Part shown: one piece after another, positions 35,747-45,461 of the stretch | Position numbering within the stretch: the stretch's first letter is position 1 | How the letters are laid out: every line of letters starts with the position of its first letter | Source: Sporichthya polymorpha DSM 43042 | GTDB taxonomy: Bacteria; Actinomycetota; Actinomycetes; Sporichthyales; Sporichthyaceae | Length of the DNA: 64,000 nucleotides | NCBI RefSeq assembly: GCF_000384115.1 | Contig: NZ_KB913029.1 | Span: 5,121,057-5,185,056 of the forward strand | Direction: 5' to 3' | Made by a program: the position numbers and the translations under genes | Notes under the pieces: model-generated | Told to the model about the DNA's origin: nothing | Seen by the model: the letters and a program-made list of their open reading frames with translations, nothing else | Databases searched by the model: none

Positions 35747-37435
35747 TCACCCTTCGGGCGCGAGCACCCCGTCCTGGCGCAGGCGGGCACGGGCCGCCGC
35801 GATCGCCTCCGGCGTCGACGCGGCCACCCGGCCGGCCTCCTGCAGGCGGGGCAGCACCCCGACCGCGGTCAGCGGCCGGCGGTGCACCGGGCGCAGCCCG
35901 GAGAGGTAAACGACGACGCCGCGGCGCTCCAGCGCCCCGATCACGTCGGCGAGGACGATCGCGCCGCTGGCGTCGATCGTCGACACGTGCGACAGACGCA
36001 GGATCACGACCGCGACGTCGGCGACGTCGGTCAGCTCCAGCAGGAAGCGATGGGCGCCGGCGAAGAACAGCGGGCCGTCGAGGCGGTAGGCGACGATGTG
36101 CTCGGCGAGGAGGGCGTGCTCCTCCTCCGCGGTGTCGGGCGGGAGCTCCTCGGAGAGCGGGACCTCCGCGACCTCGGACGCCCGGACGATCGTCCGCAGT
36201 GCGAGAGCCCCGGCGACGAGCAGGCCCAGCAGGACGGCGCGGACGAGGTCGAGCGCGATCGTCACCGCCGCGGTGAGGACCAGCACGACGGCGTCCGGAC
36301 GTGTCGAGCGCGCGATGGCGCGCACGGACCCGACGCTGACCATCTGCCAGGCGGTCGCGAACAGCACGCCGGCCAGCGCCGCGAGCGGGATCTTCTCGAC
36401 GATAGGGGCCGCGGCGAGGACGAGGATCGCGAGCACGACCGCGTGGGCGAACGCGGCGAGGCGGGTCGTCGCCCCGGCGCGGACGTTGACGGCGGTGCGC
36501 GCGATCGCGCCGGTCGCGGGCACGCCGCCGAAGACCGGCGCGGCCAGGTTCGCCAGGCCCTGGCCGACGAGTTCCCGGTCGGGGTCGTGGCGCTGCGAGA
36601 CCGTCATGCCGTCGGCGACCGAGGCCGAGAGCAGGGACTCCAGAGCGGCCAGCGCGGCCACCGCGATCGCCGGCGCGATCAGGGCGTCGAGGTCGCCGAG
36701 GTCGACGAACCCGAGCGACGGCGCCGACAGCGACCGCGGGATCTCCCCCACCCGCCCGACCTGGAGGTCGGCGGTCTCGGCCACGACCGTCGCGACGGCG
36801 ACGGCCAGCAGGGCGAGCGGGAGCGTCGGGCGGCGCCGGGTCGCGAGCACGATGCCCGCCGCGACCAGCAGCGCCAGCAGCGGCGAGGCAGCGCCGGGGT
36901 CGTCGGCGAACTCCCGGACCGCCCGCCCGGCGGTGACGAGCGCGCTCTCCGCGCTCTCGACGTCGACCCCGAGGGCGGCGGGCACCTGCTGCAACGCGAT
37001 GACGCAGGCGATGCCCACCGTGAACCCCTCGACCACCGGCGCCGGCACCAGGCTCATGTACCGGCCGGCCCGGGCGACCGCGAGCGCGATCAGCATCAGC
37101 CCCGCGAGGACGCCGACGAACAGCACACCCTCGCGGCCGTGCTCGTGCGCGATCGGGACCAGGACGACCGTCATCGCGCCCGTCGGGCCGGACACCTGCA
37201 GGTTGGAGCCACCGAAGATCGCCGCCACCGCGCCCGCGACGATCGCCGTCACCAGCCCGGCCTCGGCCCCCAGCCCGGACGCGATGCCGAAGCCGAGCGC
37301 CAGCGGCAGCGCCACGACGGCGACGGTCACCCCGGCCTGGAGGTCGCGACGCCAGGACCGGCGCATCGGCGCGACGTCGGCCGCCGACGGGAGCAGCGAG
37401 CGCCAGCCGGACACGGCCGCCGGGAGCGGGGCCAT
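35747..37435 (-). CDS. SulP-family anion (sulphate/bicarbonate) transporter with STAS domain
   Basis: A 562-residue membrane protein: SulP transmembrane domain of about 10-12 helices beginning RRDLQAGVTVAVVALPLALG, with GLGAEAGLVTAIVAG and QVSGPTGAMTVV, family motifs, and a C-terminal STAS domain from about residue 440 (RLDGPLFFAGAHRFLLEL, then IDASGAIVLADVI). The family carries sulphate, bicarbonate or other anions; substrate is not decided by sequence. Its ATG overlaps the ArsR stop by one base (TGATG), so it is co-expressed with and probably controlled by that regulator. Confidence 0.9.
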   Translation of the reverse strand: MAPLPAAVSGWRSLLPSAADVAPMRRSWRRDLQAGVTVAVVALPLALGFGIASGLGAEAGLVTAIVAGAVAAIFGGSNLQVSGPTGAMTVVLVPIAHEHGREGVLFVGVLAGLMLIALAVARAGRYMSLVPAPVVEGFTVGIACVIALQQVPAALGVDVESAESALVTAGRAVREFADDPGAASPLLALLVAAGIVLATRRRPTLPLALLAVAVATVVAETADLQVGRVGEIPRSLSAPSLGFVDLGDLDALIAPAIAVAALAALESLLSASVADGMTVSQRHDPDRELVGQGLANLAAPVFGGVPATGAIARTAVNVRAGATTRLAAFAHAVVLAILVLAAAPIVEKIPLAALAGVLFATAWQMVSVGSVRAIARSTRPDAVVLVLTAAVTIALDLVRAVLLGLLVAGALALRTIVRASEVAEVPLSEELPPDTAEEEHALLAEHIVAYRLDGPLFFAGAHRFLLELTDVADVAVVILRLSHVSTIDASGAIVLADVIGALERRGVVVYLSGLRPVHRRPLTAVGVLPRLQEAGRVAASTPEAIAAARARLRQDGVLAPEG

Positions 37436-37788
37436 CAGCCGGCCGGTATCTCGGGGGCCGTCGGGTCGGTCAGCGCCTCCGTCTGCCCGACGAGCACCTC
37501 GGTCAGGATCCGCCGGGCGGCCGCGAGCAGGTCGACCACCTCGACCCCGGCGAGCGAGTAGATGACGGTGGTCCCCTCCCGGCGGGCGGACACGATCCCC
37601 GACCGTCGCAGCACCGCGAGCTGCTGCGAGAGCCCCGCGGGCCCGATCTCGATCGCGGCGAGCAGGTCCCGGACCGACGTCGGCCCGGCCGCCAGCAGCT
37701 CGAGCACCCGGATCCGCACCGGGTGCCCGAGCATGCGGAAGAACTCCGCCTTCGCCTGGTACAGCGGGAGCGCGCCGGGGGAAGTCAT
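37435..37788 (-). CDS. ArsR-family repressor of the SulP transporter
   Basis: A 117-residue winged-helix regulator: AEFFRMLGHPVRIRVLELLA, then DLLAAIEIGPAGLSQQLAVLRRSGIVSARREGTTVIYSL. Few cysteines are visible, so a classic metal site is not apparent; a redox, sulphide or anion signal is possible. ATG 37788 is chosen because a longer start would place the operator in the coding region. It overlaps SulP by one base and lies downstream of the dyad at 37803-37824. Confidence 0.88.
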   Translation of the reverse strand: MTSPGALPLYQAKAEFFRMLGHPVRIRVLELLAAGPTSVRDLLAAIEIGPAGLSQQLAVLRRSGIVSARREGTTVIYSLAGVEVVDLLAAARRILTEVLVGQTEALTDPTAPEIPAG

Positions 37789-37802
37789 GCCTTCATCATA
37801 AC

Positions 37803-37824
37803 TGCATAATTTCAATATTGTGCA
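37803..37824. promoter_or_regulatory. ArsR operator dyad
   Basis: TGCATAATTT and ATATTGTGCA flank CA; 8 of 10 arm positions pair. It lies 15 bases upstream of the ArsR start in an AT-rich island unlike the surrounding GC-rich DNA, where an ArsR dimer would block its own promoter. Confidence 0.65.
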
Positions 37825-37853
37825 ACTCTGCAGAACTGGGCGGCCGCCGCTCC

Positions 37854-37870
37854 GCGGGATGACGTCCCGC
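37854..37870. terminator. Short hairpin after uppS
   Basis: GCGGGA and TCCCGC pair around TGACG, 9 bases past the uppS stop. A short stem without T-run; weak. Confidence 0.35.
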
Positions 37871-37879
37871 AGGAGTGAG

Positions 37880-38674
37880 TCAGCCGGCGGGCGGGACCGG
37901 GTTCGGGGCGGCGCCGCCGTAGCGGCGGTCCCGGGAGGCGTAGAGCTCGATCGCGTGCCAGAGGTGGCGGCGGTCGAAGTCGGGCCAGAGGGTGTCGAGG
38001 AAGACCAGTTCGGCGTAGGCGCTCTGCCAGAGGAGGAAGTTCGACGTGCGCTGCTCCCCCGAGCTGCGGACGAACAGGTCGACGTCGGGGAGGTCGGGCT
38101 CGTCGAGGTACCGGGCGAAGGTGGTCTCGGTGATCTTGTCCGGCTTCACCGTGCCGGCGGCGACGTCGGCGGCGAGGGCGCGAGCGGCGTCGGCGATCTC
38201 GGCACGGCCGCCGTAGTTGACGCAGAACTGCAGCGTGATCTTGTCGTTGCGGGCGGTGCGCCGCTCGGCGTCCTCGAGCTCGGAGATGACCGACCGCCAG
38301 AGCTTGGGCCGACGCCCGGCCCAGCGGACGCGGACGCCCATCGCGTCGAGCTCGTCGCGGCGGCGGTGGATGACGTCGCGGTTGAAGCCCATCAGGAAGC
38401 GGACCTCGTCGGGCGTCCGCTTCCAGTTCTCGGTCGAGAACGCGTACGCCGAGACGCACTCGACGCCGATCTCGATCGCGCCGCAGATGACGTCGAGCAG
38501 TGCGGCCTCGCCGGCCTCGTGGCCCTTGGTCCGGGCCAGGCCTCGTTGCTTGGCCCAGCGGCCGTTGCCGTCCATCACGATCGCGACATGACGGGGGATC
38601 AGTTCCTTGGGCAGGTCGGGCGGACGCGCGCCGGACGGATGCGGCGGCGGAGCCGCGTACTGGCGACGGCTCAT
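37880..38674 (-). CDS. uppS: Isoprenyl (undecaprenyl/decaprenyl) diphosphate synthase, cis type
   Basis: Builds the polyprenyl carrier lipid for cell-wall synthesis. The 264-residue protein has the hallmark [17 protein letters not shown], with catalytic D35, then [11 protein letters not shown] and [17 protein letters not shown] with [13 protein letters not shown] 38674 is chosen because it overlaps the recO stop (ATGA); longer in-frame starts add unrelated sequence. The recO-uppS order is conserved in actinobacteria. Exact chain length cannot be told. Confidence 0.96.
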   Translation of the reverse strand: MSRRQYAAPPPHPSGARPPDLPKELIPRHVAIVMDGNGRWAKQRGLARTKGHEAGEAALLDVICGAIEIGVECVSAYAFSTENWKRTPDEVRFLMGFNRDVIHRRRDELDAMGVRVRWAGRRPKLWRSVISELEDAERRTARNDKITLQFCVNYGGRAEIADAARALAADVAAGTVKPDKITETTFARYLDEPDLPDVDLFVRSSGEQRTSNFLLWQSAYAELVFLDTLWPDFDRRHLWHAIELYASRDRRYGGAAPNPVPPAG

Positions 38675-39438
38675 GCGGACGTGGCCGTCGGTCCCGGGGC
38701 AGAGGGCTGGTCGCGCTCGACGTGCCGGAGCGAGCGCAGGCCACGCTCGAGGTGCCACTGCAGGTAAGCGGCGACCAGACCGCTGGCCTCGCGCCGGGCG
38801 CGCGGGGCGGCGGACTCGGCGACCTCCCAGTCGCCCGAGAGCAGCGCCCCGAGCAGGACGAGCGTCTCGGCGCCGGGAGCGGCGCAGGCCGGTGGGCGGC
38901 AGTCCGCGCAGGTCGCTCCCCCGCCCGGGATCGTGAAGAAGCGGTGCGGGCCCGGGGCCCCGCAGCCGGCGCAGTCGGAGAAGCTCGGCGCGTACCCGGC
39001 GATCGCCAGCGACCGGACGAGGAACGCGTCGAGCACCATCACCGGGTCGCGGTCGCTCTCGGCCAGCGCACGGAGGCCGCCGACCAGCAGCTGGTACTGC
39101 TGCAGCGCCGGGTCACCCTCGTTCTCGGTGAAGCGCTCCGCGGCCTCGAGCATCGCCTGGCCCGCCGTCCAGCGGGCGTAGTCGCGGGAGAGCTTGCCGC
39201 CGAAGGCGTCGACGGTCTCGATCTGCTGGGCGATGTCCAGCGTCCGCCCGGAGTAGCACTGCACGTCCACGTGCGCGAACGGCTCCAGGCGCGCCCCGAT
39301 CCGCGACGAGGTCCGGCGGACGCCCTTCGCCACGGCGCGGATCCGCCCGTGGCGCCGCGTGAGCAGCGTGACGATGCGGTCGGCCTCCCCCAGCTTCTGG
39401 GTGCGCAGGACGACCCCGGTGTCCCGGTAAACGCTCAC
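38671..39438 (-). CDS. recO: DNA repair protein RecO
   Basis: A RecFOR-pathway protein that loads RecA on SSB-coated gaps. The 255-residue product starts [21 protein letters not shown] (OB fold), and has a zinc-binding CAGCG ... CADC cluster in the middle ([10 protein letters not shown] and [12 protein letters not shown]). GTG 39438 follows directly after the TGA of the DinB gene. Overlaps uppS by 4 bases. Confidence 0.95.
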   Translation of the reverse strand: MSVYRDTGVVLRTQKLGEADRIVTLLTRRHGRIRAVAKGVRRTSSRIGARLEPFAHVDVQCYSGRTLDIAQQIETVDAFGGKLSRDYARWTAGQAMLEAAERFTENEGDPALQQYQLLVGGLRALAESDRDPVMVLDAFLVRSLAIAGYAPSFSDCAGCGAPGPHRFFTIPGGGATCADCRPPACAAPGAETLVLLGALLSGDWEVAESAAPRARREASGLVAAYLQWHLERGLRSLRHVERDQPSAPGPTATSA

Positions 39439-39987
39439 TCAACCATTCTGCGGTCTGACGTCCCCGAGATGGTGGAGGACGTCGTGCAGCAGATACCGGG
39501 CGAACGAGTCCACGGTGAAGACCGCGCCGTCGCTGCGCCGCCCGGTCCGGCTCCACTGCTCCGGGGTGAGGCCGGCGAAGCGGTCCTCGAGCGCGGTGCC
39601 CGCCTCCGCCAGCTCGCCCGAGACCGTCGCCGGGTCCTGCTCGCCGTAGCGCTCGGCGACGGCGGTCGCGTCCTGGTCCCAGTTCGCGAACAGCGGGTCG
39701 TCGTGGTCGAGCATGAGCACCAGGCGCTGGTCGAAGAGCCGGTAGACGTCCCGGATGTGGCAGGCGTACTCCAGCGGCGACCACACCGTCGGCGCGGGGC
39801 GCTCCCGCAGCCCGGTCGGGCGCGCCAGCACCGCCGTCCAGTCCGCCACGTTCGTCCGCAGCGTCGACGCCACCTGCTCCGGGACCACCGTCCCCGCGTC
39901 GTAGCCGCACTCCCCGCACGGGGTGTTCAGGACCCAGGTCCAGTCCTTGCCGTCCGGTGGGATCTCAGCCGGCTCGATCTCGGTCAT
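39439..39987 (-). CDS. DinB-superfamily protein
   Basis: A 182-residue four-helix-bundle protein. Motifs: SPLEYACHIRDVYRLFDQRL, with a likely metal histidine in CHIRD, and a C-terminal RYLLHDVLHHLGDVR, supplying the second pair. A CGECGYD segment near residue 25 is found in a subset of actinobacterial members. Probably metal-dependent, substrate unknown. ATG 39987 has GGGAGG upstream and overlaps the GNAT stop (ATGA). It is in line with recO-uppS. Confidence 0.82.
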   Translation of the reverse strand: MTEIEPAEIPPDGKDWTWVLNTPCGECGYDAGTVVPEQVASTLRTNVADWTAVLARPTGLRERPAPTVWSPLEYACHIRDVYRLFDQRLVLMLDHDDPLFANWDQDATAVAERYGEQDPATVSGELAEAGTALEDRFAGLTPEQWSRTGRRSDGAVFTVDSFARYLLHDVLHHLGDVRPQNG

Positions 39988-40592
39988 TGCGCCTCCCTGA
40001 CCATGCACCACAGCGGCGGCGAGTCTCGCAGGGTCACCTCCTGGACGACCACGAATCTCTCGCGCTCGTACAGGCGCTTGTTGGCCTCGGACGTCGCGTC
40101 GAGATAGGCGGGGACGCCCTCGGCGTCGCAGCGGTCGAGCATCGGCCGCAGCAGGGCGGTGCCGTACCCGCGACCCTGGGCCTCCGGCCGGACCGCGAGG
40201 AAGTTGAGGAACCAGTGCGGCCCGTCGGGGTGGTGGGCGCGGATCAGCGGGCGGAGGTCGGCCATCTTCGTCCCGGCCTCCTCCCCGAGGATCCCGCCGA
40301 GGCGGTCGCCGAGGGTCGCTGACACCTCCGCGGGCATCTCCGCACCCGGCGGGACCCAGACCGCGGCGGCGAGTCCGTCTGCCGACCGGTGGATCTCACC
40401 CCAGGACAGATGGGCCTCGCACACCGCGGCGAAGAACGCGGGCAGGATCGCTGCCCGGCGCTCGTCGTCCGGGAAGAACCAGCGGAAGATCGGGACCTCG
40501 TCGAACGCCGTACTCAGCGTCTCGACGACCGCCGGCAGGTCCCTGACGTCCGAGGATGCGGTCGCTATAACAGCCACTTCGTCGGACGTCAC
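39984..40592 (-). CDS. GNAT-family N-acetyltransferase with repeat-derived N-terminus
   Basis: About 202 residues. The GNAT core is FRWFFPDDERRAAILPAFF, HWFLNFLAVRPEAQGRGYGTALL (acetyl-CoA pyrophosphate loop) and YLDATSEANKRLYERERF. The first about 16 codons lie within the palindromic repeat at 40544-40591. Start GTG 40592 has no ribosome site; GTG 40577 within the repeat is an alternative. Probably in one transcript with leuA, whose stop is 7 bases upstream, and with the DinB gene, which it overlaps by 4 bases. Confidence 0.8.
   Translation of the reverse strand: MTSDEVAVIATASSDVRDLPAVVETLSTAFDEVPIFRWFFPDDERRAAILPAFFAAVCEAHLSWGEIHRSADGLAAAVWVPPGAEMPAEVSATLGDRLGGILGEEAGTKMADLRPLIRAHHPDGPHWFLNFLAVRPEAQGRGYGTALLRPMLDRCDAEGVPAYLDATSEANKRLYERERFVVVQEVTLRDSPPLWCMVREAQ
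40544..40591. repeat. Dispersed palindromic repeat, family 2, copy 2
   Basis: A 48-base dyad whose outer arms TGACGTCCGA/TCGGACGTCA pair perfectly; the full 18-base arms match at 14 positions. Its 40-base core matches copy 1 near 24671 at 34 of 40 positions. It lies at the leuA/GNAT junction and supplies the N-terminal codons of the GNAT gene. Confidence 0.8.
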
Positions 40593-40599
40593 GGGCGGA

Positions 40600-42324
<1,725 letters not shown>

Positions 42325-42379
42325 TCAGGTCGGATCGGGCGCGACCGGCAGGCGCAGCAAAACCCGCGACGAGGGAGCC

Positions 42380-42394
42380 GGCCCTTACGGGGCC
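42380..42394 (-). promoter_or_regulatory. leuA attenuator hairpin in the leader
   Basis: GGCCC and GGGCC pair around a 5-base loop that contains the stop codon of the leader peptide. Placement of the stop inside the hairpin fits attenuation by ribosome position, as described for actinobacterial leuA leaders. A later GGGTTTT run at about 42357-42363 on the leuA strand could be a terminator tract. Confidence 0.5.
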
Positions 42395-42447
42395 TCGCCG
42401 CGGCTGCTAAGGAGGAGGCCCGAGAGGCCGACCCGGCGCAAACGCAT
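42385..42447 (-). CDS. leuA leader peptide, 20 aa, leucine-rich
   Basis: An ATG at 42447 opens MRLRRVGLSGLLLSSRGEAP, stop, with three consecutive leucine codons (CTC, CTC, CTT) and five leucines in all. It lies 78 bases upstream of leuA. Leucine-codon leader peptides controlling leuA by attenuation are known in actinobacteria, and the SSRGEAP ending is what I recall for them. An in-frame ATG five codons upstream (42462) is an alternative start. Confidence 0.72.
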   Translation of the reverse strand: MRLRRVGLSGLLLSSRGEAP

Positions 42448-42530
42448 GGCGCGAGCGTACATGACGCGGCCGCCCGCACGACAAGTTGCGTGAGCGGCGT
42501 TACGCCGAAAGCGGGACATCCCGGTCGAAC

Positions 42531-43676
42531 TCAGAGGCCGAGGTCGCGGCCGATGATCTCCTTCATGATCTCGTTCGAGCCGGCCCAGATCTTCGTGACC
42601 CGGGCGTCCATCCAGGCCCGGGCGACGCGGTACTCGCGCATGTAGCCATACCCGCCGTGGAGCTGGACGCAGGCGTCGAGGACCTCGTTCTGCACCTGCG
42701 CCGACCACCACTTGATCTTGGCGGCGTCCACGGCGGTCAGCTCGCCCTTGCTGTGGGCGAGCACGCCCTGATCGACATAACACTGCGTCAGCTCGACCTT
42801 CGTGGTGAGCTCCGCGAGCAGGAACTTGTTGGACTGGAACGCGCCGATTTGCTGCCCGAACGCCTTGCGGTCCTTGGCGTACTGGACGGTCTCCGCCAGC
42901 ACCGCCGCGGCGTGCGCGATGTTCGACACGGCCGACCCGATGCGCTCCTGCGGCAGGCGCTCCATCATCGCGACGAAACCCTGCCCGACCTCCCCGAGCC
43001 GGTTGGTGTCGGGGACGCGGACGTCGTCGAAGAACAATTCGGCGGTGTCCGCCTCGGGCTGCCCGACCTTGTCGAGCTTGCGGCCCCGAGTGAACCCGGG
43101 CATGCCCTCCTCCAGGACGAACAGCGTGATGCCGCGCGCCTTCTTCGCTGGGTCGGTCTGCGCGGCGACCACGACGAGATCCGCCTGGATCCCGTTGGTG
43201 ATGAAGGTCTTGGAACCGTTGACGATCCAGTCGTCCCCGTCGCGGACCGCGCCGGTCTTCAGCGCCGCGAGGTCGGAGCCGCCGCCGGGCTCGGTCATCC
43301 CGATCGCGGTGATGTACTCGCCGGTGGCGAACTTCGGCAGCCAGCGCTCGCGCTGCTCCTCGGTCCCCAGCTCGACCAGATACGGCGCGACGACGTCGAA
43401 GTGGATCCCGAAGGAGGACGCCACGGCCATGCCCGCCGCCGCGAGCTCCGCCCCGAGGACGGCGTTGAAGCGGTAGTCGCCGGCGTCCGCGCCGCCGTAA
43501 CTCTCCGGCACGCCCAGGCCGAGCAGGCCCTGGCGGCCCGCCGCGAGCCAGACGTCCCGGTCGATCAGCCGGTTCTCGCGGAACTTCTCCTCGTTCGGCT
43601 CGATCTGCCGGCGGACGAACTCCCGCACGGACTCCCGGAACATCTCGTGGTCGTCGGTGTAGATCGAGCCCAGCAT
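42531..43676 (-). CDS. Acyl-CoA dehydrogenase, long-chain/isovaleryl-like subtype
   Basis: A 381-residue FAD enzyme. Standard motifs: AIGMTEPGGGSDLAALKT (FAD/substrate), KAFGQQIGAFQ, and the C-terminal QLHGGYGYMREYRVARAW with IWAGSNEIMKEII. The site of the catalytic glutamate in medium-chain enzymes is alanine here (IWAGSN), while E244 in LPQER sits where long-chain and isovaleryl enzymes carry theirs, so activity is likely retained. ATG 43676 overlaps the lipase stop by one base (TGATG), so the two are coupled. Confidence 0.92.
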   Translation of the reverse strand: MLGSIYTDDHEMFRESVREFVRRQIEPNEEKFRENRLIDRDVWLAAGRQGLLGLGVPESYGGADAGDYRFNAVLGAELAAAGMAVASSFGIHFDVVAPYLVELGTEEQRERWLPKFATGEYITAIGMTEPGGGSDLAALKTGAVRDGDDWIVNGSKTFITNGIQADLVVVAAQTDPAKKARGITLFVLEEGMPGFTRGRKLDKVGQPEADTAELFFDDVRVPDTNRLGEVGQGFVAMMERLPQERIGSAVSNIAHAAAVLAETVQYAKDRKAFGQQIGAFQSNKFLLAELTTKVELTQCYVDQGVLAHSKGELTAVDAAKIKWWSAQVQNEVLDACVQLHGGYGYMREYRVARAWMDARVTKIWAGSNEIMKEIIGRDLGL

Positions 43677-44686
43677 CAAGACCTCCCGGCCAGCGTGTAT
43701 GGCTTCAGCTCCGGCTCCTGGTCTACCCGCGGATCGGTCGTCAGCCCCGCAAAGATCTGGTTGTAGGCGTCGGCGAGGTTGGTCGCGAATGTGCGCGGGT
43801 CGACGCCCGGCATGAGGACCTCGTTGCAGACCGAGGACGGGATCCGCGACGGGTCCGCCGGGCCGGGGTGGTTCAGCGCGTCCATCGCCAGCGCGTAGGC
43901 CACCGGGTCGTACGTGCCGATCGCGATGTGCTCGCCGGTGTTGGCCGGGCAGACGTCCTGGAGGGCGACGTTGGTGATGTCGCCGGGGCCGCTCAGCGAC
44001 GTCGTGCCGGTGTCGTCGAGGTTCGGCTGCACGAACTGGTCGAACCAGGTGTAGATCGCGGTGTACGAGATCCCCTCGAAGGTCTCCTGGTGCGAGTTCA
44101 TCGCCTGGATGTAGTTCGAGTTGTCGATCTGCTGCCACAGCGACGGCGAGCAGGTCGGCAGGCAGAGCCCGCGGATCAGCGCGCTGCCGTGGTTGGTCGC
44201 CGCGAAGGCGATGTAGTCGTCGACCTTGCTGCGCAGGTCCGGCCAGAACCGCAGCGCGAAGCGCGGTTCGGTGCCGCCCTGGCTGTGGCCCATCACCTGC
44301 ACCTTGCGCTCGGTGATCGCGGAGATTTTCCGGATCGCGTGGACGACGTACTCCGACGCGACCTGGGTGTCGCCGGTCGTGTTGAACGGCAGCGTCACCG
44401 CGCAGTACGGCCGGTTCAGCTGGTCGAGGGCCCGGAACCAGTTCCAGGAGTAGTCCTCGCGCGGATTCACCGTCGTCCCGGGGACGAACAGGACGGTCTG
44501 CCGGCCCTTCGCCACGTTCCCGGTGCAGGCGAGCGAGGCGTCGAGCTCGGCCGTCGGGACCGAGAGCGCCGGACCCGGCCGGTTCACGGGGGCGAACCGG
44601 CTCTCCGCCGCAGCGACCGCCGGACCGGGTGCGGTCGTCAGGACGGCCGCGGCCGACAGGAGGACCGCGAGAAGGCTTCGCTGCAT
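43676..44686 (-). CDS. Secreted CalB-like alpha/beta-hydrolase lipase
   Basis: A 336-residue exported esterase/lipase. Signal peptide of about 28 residues (LLAVLLSAAAVLTTAPGPAV). Domain features: VLFVPGTTVNPREDYSWNWF, the oxyanion region, then EYVVHAIRKI, nucleophile S135 in GHSQGG, RSKVDDYIAFAATNHGS and a late GEHIAIGTYDP histidine. These match the Candida antarctica lipase B family. ATG 44686 has GAGG eight bases upstream; GTG 44695 is less likely. Coupled to the acyl-CoA dehydrogenase; together they suggest lipid or ester breakdown. Confidence 0.87.
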   Translation of the reverse strand: MQRSLLAVLLSAAAVLTTAPGPAVAAAESRFAPVNRPGPALSVPTAELDASLACTGNVAKGRQTVLFVPGTTVNPREDYSWNWFRALDQLNRPYCAVTLPFNTTGDTQVASEYVVHAIRKISAITERKVQVMGHSQGGTEPRFALRFWPDLRSKVDDYIAFAATNHGSALIRGLCLPTCSPSLWQQIDNSNYIQAMNSHQETFEGISYTAIYTWFDQFVQPNLDDTGTTSLSGPGDITNVALQDVCPANTGEHIAIGTYDPVAYALAMDALNHPGPADPSRIPSSVCNEVLMPGVDPRTFATNLADAYNQIFAGLTTDPRVDQEPELKPYTLAGRS

Positions 44687-44726
44687 CGGGGGCACCTCGC
44701 TACACTTGGTGGCGTTTGTTTCAGTC

Positions 44727-44752
44727 TGTTACATCTGGCGCAATGTGTAACA
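44727..44752. promoter_or_regulatory. Inverted repeat between lipase and QsdR-like regulator
   Basis: TGTTACA and TGTAACA form perfect 7-base arms around a 12-base spacer, between two divergent genes: 41 bases from the lipase start and 31 bases from the regulator start. Candidate binding site of the TetR/QsdR-like protein. AT-rich within GC-rich DNA. Confidence 0.6.
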
Positions 44753-44782
44753 TCGGTCTCACCGCTGAGGCAAGGGGAACGT

Positions 44783-45382
44783 GTGACGACGTCCGAGACG
44801 CTCGGCGAACGCCTGGCGCGCGAGGGCGACGCTCCGCGCGCGAGCATCGGCACCGCGTTCGACCTCGCCTGCCACTGGTTCATGGCGGGCAAACGCGTCG
44901 ACATCTCCGCCCTCGCCGGCGAGGTGGGCGTCAGCCGCGTGACGATGCACCGCTGGGTCGGGACGCGGGACGAACTCCTGTCCGAGGTGATGTGGCACCT
45001 GACCAACCGCACGCTCGACCGCCTGCTCGCCGAGATCGACGCCGAGGGCATCAGCCCGCGGGCGCCCGAACTCCTCGGCCGCTACATCCGCGCGATCTCG
45101 ACCAACACGGGCGTCCTGCGCCTGCAGCGCGAGGAACCCGAGACGTTCGTCCGCCTCTGCACCACGAACGCGAGCCCGTTCCAGCGCCGCATGATCGCCA
45201 AGGTGACCGAGGTCCTGGCCACCGACCGCGCGGCCGGGCACCTGGGCATCGACCTCGACGACGACGAGCTCGCGTTCGCCGTCGTCCGCCTGCTGGAGGC
45301 CTACGCGCACGCCCCCACCCTCACCGGCGAACCCGCCGACCCGGACCGCGCCACCCGCGTCATGAGCGCGCTGCTGCGCTGA
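44783..45382 (+). CDS. TetR-superfamily regulator, QsdR-like
   Basis: A 199-residue regulator. N-terminal HTH: GTAFDLACHWFMAGKRVDI, SALAGEVGVSRVTMHRWVGTRDELLSEVMW. The C-terminal helical region (RYIRAISTNTGVLRLQREEP) resembles the QsdR branch that controls quorum-quenching lactonases and lipid genes. GTG 44783 has AAGGGG upstream. Divergent from the lipase/acyl-CoA dehydrogenase pair, so likely represses them; inferred. Confidence 0.85.
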   Translation: MTTSETLGERLAREGDAPRASIGTAFDLACHWFMAGKRVDISALAGEVGVSRVTMHRWVGTRDELLSEVMWHLTNRTLDRLLAEIDAEGISPRAPELLGRYIRAISTNTGVLRLQREEPETFVRLCTTNASPFQRRMIAKVTEVLATDRAAGHLGIDLDDDELAFAVVRLLEAYAHAPTLTGEPADPDRATRVMSALLR

Positions 45383-45461
45383 ACTCTCCCCACCCGCACA
45401 CACGCCCGCACCGCTCGAAATTCGCTGGCGCCGGACCCACCCGGCACGGTCCCCTGGCTCC

